Positions 57,441 to 64,000 of a DNA stretch of 64,000 nucleotides are shown in pieces. Positions within the stretch are counted from its first letter, which is position 1. Every line of letters starts with the position of its first letter. The notes under the pieces were generated by a model. It had not been told where the DNA came from, searched no databases, and saw only the letters and a program-made list of their open reading frames with translations. The stretch is from Gloeopeniophorella convolvens (Eukaryota; Basidiomycota; Agaricomycetes; Russulales), in assembly GCA_022496205.1 (NCBI GenBank), contig WTXD01000033.1, forward strand, positions 186,001 through 250,000, in the 5' to 3' direction. Both the position numbers and the translations under genes were made by a program.

Positions 57441-58878
57441 TTACGTACCCCCGCCAGCCCAGTCCCGCCCCATCACAGTCACCTCCCCATCTTCCCGGGA
57501 CACGCAGTCCACGTCCATCGCATCGTCAGTGTCACAGCTAACACTCCCCACCCTCAGCCCTACACTCCATGCACGCTCGAGGACAACCATCATGCGGTGC
57601 TCCTCTACCACGTCCAGTCCGCCCGTGCCCTCGCGGGGAGTTAGCGCGAGTGCGAGCTCGCCTAGAGCATCCCCCAGGCCCACACGCAGGATTTCCTGGG
57701 GGGAAGAGAGGGGTGCTAAAGGTAATCGGGAAAGGGAAAGTAAAGCAACTTCGCACAGGTGATGAAGCGCGTCCTTGCGCGCGATGCGATGGATGTGCTC
57801 CGAAGGCGAAGGCTGCGCGGAATGAACACGGTCCTGGATGAGCGCAGCCAGGGCTCGGATCGCCTCGAGAGCCGTGCGGTCGTGGAGAGCGCTGAGTTCA
57901 GGGTTGGGGAAGGCCCTGAGCACGGCGGCGATCAGGCTTAGCAGATCTGCAACGTCCACAGGTTCAGCCTCCGTGGGCGCAAGTTCAGGGCCAAGAAGGA
58001 TGTGTTCTACCCTCGCAAGGGTGCAGGGTACGAACGCATGGACGGCCGGCACAAGTATTCTGGTGCTGACACGGCCGAAGATAGCATCCACAGCAGATGG
58101 TAGGTCGTCCAGGTCCGAGTCGAATGCAATATCGTCGCCCATGCCGGCACGTGATGCAGCGCGCGATGGACGGCTATATGCGCAGCCAAGCGTGGAGACG
58201 GCGGTGGATAGGACGTGCGGTAGAGTTCGCTCCATACCACTGATCGCTTCCTTCGGAGTTGGATTTCGCGGTGCCTCAGACGCCGGTGATACAGCATCCA
58301 TCAGGAGTGTGTTCAGTGCGTCGATACATCTGGTCGTAGCTTCAACGACGAAAACCGGGTCTGGTTGTGGCGCTGACTTGGTTGAGACAGCGGTGGAGAT
58401 AGCTTCTAGTGTGTGCAGTGAGGTGAGGATTTTACTATCTCTTTGTGACAGAGGTACACATGACCCTGTTTCAGCACGCATATATGAGCGAAATGTACGG
58501 GTTTCAGTGCTGGGGAAGTTCACCGCCAGCCGGAATAGTATTGATATCAGTAGAGGGCCTCGCTAAAGGATTCACGCTTGACGCTTGGGGAGGCTTCTTC
58601 GTAGGCTTGCTTTTCTTTTTGGGAGCGGCGTCGGGAGGCTCGGATGACGAAGAGGTGGCTTGTTTTGCATTAAGGGAGGACTTAAGCGCAATAAGCTCTG
58701 GGTCGTCATTAGGTAGGGAAAACTCTTGATTGTTTGGCCATAACACACCTGCATATTGCGACGATGCCGCGGCCTTTGTCTCACGGAGTACTGCTTCGAG
58801 CTCTAGAACGCGGGTGCGCCATGCGTTGTGCTCTCCTTCGGTGTCGACAGCAGATAAACGGAAGGAGTGTTTCAAATC
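57441..58878 (-). CDS. Hypothetical helical protein (5' end unresolved)
   Basis: Two exons are supported on the minus strand. Exon 58524-58878 reads LKHSFRLSAV, a coiled-coil-like stretch RTRVLELEAVLRETKAA, then a lysine-rich segment KKKSKPTKKP that could be a nuclear signal. Intron 58466-58523 (58 bp) joins in phase to 57441-58465, which is rich in leucine and alanine helices (LTSLHTLEAISTAV, DALNTLLMDAV, VADLLSLIAAVLRAFP) and ends with an acidic tail (DTDDAMDVD). The acceptor TTTTAG before 58878 implies at least one more exon upstream that I could not place; candidates near 58940-59000 do not join in phase. The family is not recognised. Long uninterrupted frames and the in-phase intron argue for a real gene. 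Confidence 0.6.
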
Positions 58879-58929
58879 TAAAATGAGTACTGCAATATCG
58901 AATATGAGGTACACACGAGCCACTAGGAT

Positions 58930-59776
58930 GAATGTTCACTGACGGCTTATCGACTGATGGTGGGGTTTGTGCTGGAGCGCAGCAAGTCCCTGAGCAACAG
59001 AACATCGGTGAGCCCCTGTGAGCTTTGGTTTATTACATAGGACGTACGATGGCGATGCGCAGATACTGCCCCGGTGTGACCGATGCCATTGGAGAATCTG
59101 AAGCATGCATTGAAGTGCTGGCTTATGGTTGCAGGGAGACGACTTGGTGGAAACACGTGACACGCACACCGCGGCGTCACGCCGATGCTTCATGTTGAGC
59201 AATTCCCAGGTAGTTCAAGTGCAGTACCGTTCATGGGCATTTGTCGCCGTGATGTCTGGATCCAGAGGCTTCAAGTCGATGCCTAGTCATTGCGTCAATT
59301 TTGCTCGCAAAGCTGAGCGCTACTGCTGGCCACATAGGACGCTGTTGCCTCGGGATTGATTGAGATGAGGATAGACTGGCGAGGCACCCATGGCGTCAAG
59401 GTGTGAAAAGTGACCGGTGGGAGATACAAAAAGGCAGCCGTATGGCCAGTGGCTAGTGGCCGCACGCACTGATCAAGCTCAGGGCTGCTCAGGGGGGAGG
59501 TACGATTTGTGGCGGGGAGGGAACAAGCGGCACACAAAGTCTACGAAGCGACGGAGGTCGGCAAGCGCCGGCATCAATTTCGTGGCACCTGGCTCGCGGC
59601 TTGTATACAAGTTGTGGCTGTTTCGTATGCACATTTGCATGATTATCCAGCCGCATCAATATTTACATCTCACCCTATCCTGCCTCGCTGTTTTCAAGAT
59701 GCCACTTTATCGACATCGATCTGCACAAGTGGCCTGCGGTTCGGGACACTGAGTAGACACTCAAGTTTTTCAAAAA
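58930..59776. other. Intergenic DNA, may hold the missing first exon of the minus-strand gene
   Basis: A proline-rich minus-strand frame near 58945-58990 is the best candidate for further coding sequence. Nothing else was supported. Confidence 0.4.
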
Positions 59777-61412
59777 ATGGAGTTCGAAGACGGAGCGGCG
59801 GGGTTCTATGCCAGGTGCGTTGACAAAGCTCTGTCTCATATAAATCTCACTTTATTTCCTTCAGGTCCTAAGTATGTACCTTTCCAAGATGGCCACGATA
59901 GCGGTACTACCCCCGGAGATACTCTCCCATATATTCCTCCTCGCTACCAGACTCGATCCGCCGCGTAGCATCTCAGACGACCAAGGGAACAAACTGCACC
60001 TAGGTTGGATTTCAGTTACTCACGTTTGTCGTCGCTGGAGGCAGGTAAGGAACTCGGTGCGGATAAGCAGTCCATCCCACATCCGCTGACCGAGAGATAG
60101 GTGGCACTTCGTTCCAGAACTCTATGGTCCTAATTCGGTTTCCGCGTCTCGCCAATCGTTCCCGACAAAATGCTCGACAGGTTCAGGGGTTCTTCTCTAG
60201 ACCTCTTTGCAAAGGTAGAACCCACTGGATCAATGGAGGCATTGAGCTCGTTCCTTGAGCTCACCGAACACACCTCGCTCATCGGATCACTCCAACCCAC
60301 CACCAAGGGGTCCAGCACTGGCCTCAATCTCCGTGAAATTGTCATGCTAATGCCATCCTTGGAAAACAGTCGTGGTGGACTTCGCCCGTCGTCGTGGAGG
60401 ATACGTCACTGGATCAATTCTGGATCAGCCACGTATCCGACACATGCACCTAAGCAATGTCCTCGTCAACTCCTGGACAAACCCTAACCTCACCCACCTC
60501 GTTGACTTGTGCATGAAAAACATCGGATCTCCCACGGTTGATGAGCTTCTGGTTGTGCTGCGCAGCGCTCCTCGGCTCAAGCGCGTCGTGTTTGAAGACA
60601 TACCAATGACGAGCGAGCTACCAATGCCGTCGAGCGTCTATCCAGTGCCACTACCTGCTCTCGAGGAGATGGCTCTGCTCTGTCCCAAAGGGTCCTACGG
60701 CCTAAGCTTCTCCTCCTTCCTCCAGCTTCCATCTTCTGCCAACGTGGAGATCATATCCGACAGCAGGCAATGTCTGCACAAACAACTGCCCCTTTTCTCC
60801 CAGAAAGAACACGAGTTCGGTCTCCTACACTCTTTTCAACTGAACACAATCACGTCAAAGTATCATCTTGATTTCCGGGAGCAAGGCCGGGTTCGTGTCG
60901 GTCCGTTAATCCCCTCTGTCTTCAAGATCACAGACGCCTTCGCCTTAGATCTTAAGGACAGCGCGGGTCCCATGGAGATCATACGCATGTTCGCGTCTGT
61001 GGCATCGTTTCATGGGCTTCATTCCGTGGAGCTATCTTTCGTTCCGCTGTAAGGCATCTGGATAACATTCTTCGACGCAGCTCACGATGTCCAAGAAGTA
61101 AGCCTCGAGGGGCTTGGCGCGGTGGATGGCCTGTTACTGGGGATCGCCGAGTATACCGCCAAAGGTCATCCAGCCGTATTTCCAGCATTGAAGATACTCA
61201 AGATAGCAGGCGTTGTGTTGGACGATCGGATACGAACTGTATATGGGGTGTGGATGCCTGCTAAGCGCGGCGAAGTATTGTTTCGGGCGCTGGAAGCGCG
61301 GCGCGACAGCGGACATGCTCTCGAGGTTTTCAAGACGCGCTACTCGCCGCGTCCGGTCTGGCTAGAGAGATCCAGGATGCTTGGGTTGCGCATCGAATTC
61401 GAAATTATGTAG
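59777..61412 (+). pseudogene. F-box/leucine-rich pseudogene, paralog of 39766-41465
   Basis: The same exon plan as the intact paralog is visible. A short first exon from 59777 has a GTGCG donor near 59815. The F-box LPPEILSHIFLLATRLDPP lies near 59909-59965 and LGWISVTHVCRRWRQ ends at 60042, with an intron to about 60100. Three lesions were read: a TAA at 60131-60133 where the paralog has WSRL, a one-base shift near 60365 and a TAA at 61050-61052. Beyond each lesion the alignment resumes (VNSWTNPNLTHLVDL, SSFLQLPSSANVEIISDS, FPALKILKIAG, GEVLFRALEARRDSG) down to the natural stop at 61412. Apart from the lesions the copy is full length, so inactivation may be recent or a truncated product may persist. 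Confidence 0.82.
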
Positions 61413-62452
61413 GCGCAGGGCACCATGCCAGTTGTATGTGCCACCCAAAGCTTTTGCGTTACTGATGACTTGATGGCCCCGATTCTCGCCGATTCTAGAC
61501 TTTAAAGCGTGGCGAGTGATGTGCGGGTGGTTGACCGGAAATGATGTGTCACGTCTCTAATTATCTGCATGCTTAGGGGGTGTATGGCGCATTTTCGACA
61601 ACAGCCCTTAAGGCGAGACTCGTGGCATCGCGGCATGCGCCTTTTTAGTACGTGGAGACTTGTGCATCATAGGGTTTAGATTTAGGTCAACTATACTTCC
61701 GCTGAAGGGCGAAAAGATGAGAATCTGCAGCACTACTTCTGTCAGACTACGCTGTATTAGTTGCTTATTGAAAGAGTCGTCTTGCATTGAACAAGAGGTG
61801 AAAATTGAAAGTTGAGACGGCCGATCTCCAGAGTCCAGACTCACAGCTAGGCTCGGGGAGTCGCTAGTCGATCACGACCTATTACTGTATGTATCACGAC
61901 TGTCTTCTGGGATTGTGATGACGTCAGCAACGGAGAACGAGGTCAAATCCGCTCGAGCCTGCACCGGCATGAGCATCCCAACTTTTAACGCCGCGTTTGA
62001 TCAGTGGCTCTTCCCGATCTCAACGTTTTGTTATGGGGAAATATTGTGTCCCTTGATATTCGCGCGTATATATATCTTCAACCCGACATTTCTCTATGGC
62101 AACTCTCACCCAAGTCTTGCCCTCCGCTGTTCTCCCACCGCTGACCTCAGAACAGGTATCCCTTGCCTTCGACCCAAATTTTGGCCGACGCCAGACTGTT
62201 CGTGTTCCCTGTCCCACATCTCTACTCTCTCTCTCCTCCCTCAAGGAGGACAAGTGGAGCCCTCCGTAGGACTGGAAGCTCGCCAGAAGGTAAGTGTGCT
62301 TGTAACCGCATGCGTTCCGTTCTGCTGTCGATTAGAATATTCCAACTTATATGGCGCGCAGTTCACGCGAGGACCCTTGATCCCCCCTCTTCCCGCAACG
62401 CCTCACGGATCTCTGTGAAGATCTCATACCATTTGAATCGTATCCGCTGAAG
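61413..62452. other. Region upstream of the last F-box gene
   Basis: A start-like ATG at 62096 (MATLTQVLP...) and a GTAAGT donor at 62290 with an ATTAG acceptor at 62335 suggest 5' UTR splicing or an upstream exon. A TGA at 62378 blocks in-frame joining to the downstream ORF, so no coding exon is called. Confidence 0.4.
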
Positions 62453-64000
62453 ATGCTCCGAAGCACGCGCCTTCTAGTCTCCCTCCTCCCCTCTGATGTC
62501 CTCTCAGAGGTTTTCGGCTTCGTCCAGATCCTGGAGAAAACTCCCTTGCATGCGGTGACTTTGGGCTGGGTCACTGTCACGCACGTGTGCCAGCGGTGGC
62601 GTCAGGTCGCGCTCGACGATCCTTCCCTTTGGAGCAAACTCGAAGGGAGCCGGTTCCATAGCACGTGGTTCACCGAGATCCTAGCTCGCTCACGGCATTC
62701 AATACTTGATGTCAAGATTGAATGTACACCAACCAAGGACGTCGTTTCGACGCTTCATACACACCTTGCTCGCATTCGCACGCTTCAATTGACCCGTCTT
62801 GATACTCCCGAAGTCACTGAGGCTCTCCAAGCTCTGCTCTCCACAGAAGCTCCACTCCTCGAACATCTCGTACTCTCTGCAGGCACAGATGTGTCAGGCG
62901 GACCCCCAGATAGACCGAGCCCCGTTCACTTTTCCAGTGGCCTCTGCCTGTTCAATGGACAGGCACCGGAACTGCGGAAGATCACTTTGCACGGAGTCCG
63001 GATCTCTTGGTCAGCACTCCCGAAGCGATGCCCTTTAACCCATCTCGACGTTATTCAGCCGGACCAGACGCATACCTCCGCCGCGTCCTTCGGCAGGATG
63101 AAAGAGCTCATGGACATGTTGGCCGGCCTTCCAACCCTGGAAGTGCTCTGCCTTGCCAACTGCTTCCCTGCGACGCCCTCAAAGAGTACCCGCACACAAC
63201 CCGTGGAACTCCGCAATCTCGACCAGCTGGCGCTTATAGGGCCAAGCCACCACGTCGCGCAAGTGTTTGAATCCCTCAAGCTGCCGCAGACGGCGAGGCT
63301 TCGCTTGAATCCCTACGCTGAAACCGCCGACGGAACCCGATCCTGGCAGAAACTCCTCCGTCTCGTTGGAGACTTTTACGGGAAACCCGGCTCCACCATC
63401 TTTCGAAGCCTCATGTTAGAGGTTATTTCGAACCAGCCAACGGTCTTACTCAGAGCGTGTGGCGCTGTCCCCCGGGCACGACTCGATCCTTACATGCACC
63501 TTGGGGACATCGACCTTTTTCTCGCACTCAGCTCTGACGTTCGCGATCCCTCGCGTATCAACCTGCCCACCATGACCCAACAAGTATGCGGCCCCCTGCG
63601 TCTCAAAGACCTCGAATACCTCAGCGTCGTCGCTCAAGGTACCCTCACGCCCGCCACGGCCCCGGACTGGGCCAAGCTGTTTTCCGGTTGTACAAAGCTG
63701 ACCACGATTGAACTCACTGGGCCTGGTTCTGTTGGTCTCTTTACCGTAATCACGCCGCCATTGTTCGCCCTCCCGGAGTGGGACGCAGTCTTCAAGGCGA
63801 TGGGCGCCAAACGCAGCGCCATCCCCGCCAAAGACCGGCGGATTCCATTCCCTAAGCTTACGTCTCTCTTGCTGAACGGTCTCCACTTCGAGTCCAGGCA
63901 GGGAGTCCCCGAAGCGGACCGCCCATTCAACCACATCAGACAGGTAATGAAGTGCCGAAAGGACTGCCGGGTGCCGCTGCCTGTCGTTAGCATCAACGAC
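62453..64000 (+). CDS. F-box protein, third family (3' end beyond the window)
   Basis: A frame of 516 codons is open to the window edge. The start ATG at 62453 gives MLRSTRLL, then the F-box LLPSDVLSEVFGFVQ at residues about 9-23, then LGWVTVTHVCQRWRQVALDDPSLWSKL, the standard end of the fungal F-box-like domain. The rest shows irregular leucine-rich repeats: RIRTLQLTRL, LEHLVLSAG, LRKITLHGVRI, LTHLDVI, LEVLCLAN, LDQLALIG, LEYLSVVA and TSLLLNGLHF. Probable SCF substrate adaptor. Unlike the other F-box/leucine-rich genes here, the F-box and its W-R-Q end are not split by an intron. A GTAATG donor near 63945 could start a last intron. No lesion. Confidence 0.8.
   Translation, partial: MLRSTRLLVSLLPSDVLSEVFGFVQILEKTPLHAVTLGWVTVTHVCQRWRQVALDDPSLWSKLEGSRFHSTWFTEILARSRHSILDVKIECTPTKDVVSTLHTHLARIRTLQLTRLDTPEVTEALQALLSTEAPLLEHLVLSAGTDVSGGPPDRPSPVHFSSGLCLFNGQAPELRKITLHGVRISWSALPKRCPLTHLDVIQPDQTHTSAASFGRMKELMDMLAGLPTLEVLCLANCFPATPSKSTRTQPVELRNLDQLALIGPSHHVAQVFESLKLPQTARLRLNPYAETADGTRSWQKLLRLVGDFYGKPGSTIFRSLMLEVISNQPTVLLRACGAVPRARLDPYMHLGDIDLFLALSSDVRDPSRINLPTMTQQVCGPLRLKDLEYLSVVAQGTLTPATAPDWAKLFSGCTKLTTIELTGPGSVGLFTVITPPLFALPEWDAVFKAMGAKRSAIPAKDRRIPFPKLTSLLLNGLHFESRQGVPEADRPFNHIRQVMKCRKDCRVPLPVVSIND

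Noticed and set aside
61915..62418. 167-codon frame ahead of the last F-box gene
   Set aside because: Different frame from the F-box ORF, composition unlike a protein, and a likely intron lies inside it.

Overview
This window is nuclear DNA from a filamentous basidiomycete, most likely an Agaricomycete such as a wood-decay or mushroom-forming fungus. The reasons are short GT-AG introns of about 45-70 bp, C2-NACHT-WD40 NLR genes of the Agaricomycete type, large F-box families, a Crinkler-like NTPase and a Tad-type LINE. No bacterial operon, rRNA, tRNA or CRISPR structure was seen. All exon borders are read by eye from splice motifs, reading frame and comparison between paralogs.

Layout. 1-7.9 kb is gene-poor and full of relics: a fragment of a local repeat, a frameshifted DEAD-box helicase (DBP3-like) pseudogene and one copy of a duplicated remnant. 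7.9-38.5 kb carries three co-oriented NLR genes (7885-13742, 17518-23435, 32642-38502). Each has a tiny first exon, a C2-like N-terminus, a helical linker, a NACHT NTPase and 14 WD40 repeats arranged as two sets of seven. Between NLR1 and NLR2 lie the second copy of the duplicated remnant and a ChaC (gamma-glutamylcyclotransferase) pseudogene on the minus strand. Between NLR2 and NLR3 lies a minus-strand multi-exon Crinkler-type P-loop NTPase/nuclease-like gene, flanked on both sides by decayed copies of one GC-rich unknown gene, whose third copy opens the window.

38.5-64 kb is an F-box neighbourhood. It holds an apparently intact F-box/leucine-rich gene (39.8-41.5 kb), a pseudogene paralog of it (59.8-61.4 kb), a short relic (about 42.0-42.3 kb), a second F-box family on the minus strand with one apparently intact copy (55.2-56.9 kb) and one broken copy, and the start of a third F-box gene that runs off the window end. 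The broken minus-strand copy is split by a 9.9 kb insertion: a Tad-like LINE with a poly(A) tail and a 14-bp target-site duplication. Its reverse transcriptase is in turn split by a 2.5 kb terminal-inverted-repeat DNA element with an AG duplication and telomere-like TTAGGG repeats inside. This is a three-level nest whose order of events can be read directly.

How it fits together (inference): the three NLRs look like a tandem intracellular immune or incompatibility cluster that diversifies by duplication and segment exchange. NLR2 and NLR3 share promoters and most of their N-terminal half, yet NLR2 carries a patch nearly identical to NLR1, and NLR1 and NLR3 share a segment absent from NLR2. 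NLR3 has lost the Walker A serine. The Crinkler-like gene and the F-box expansion are other fast-evolving families that often sit in such accessory regions.
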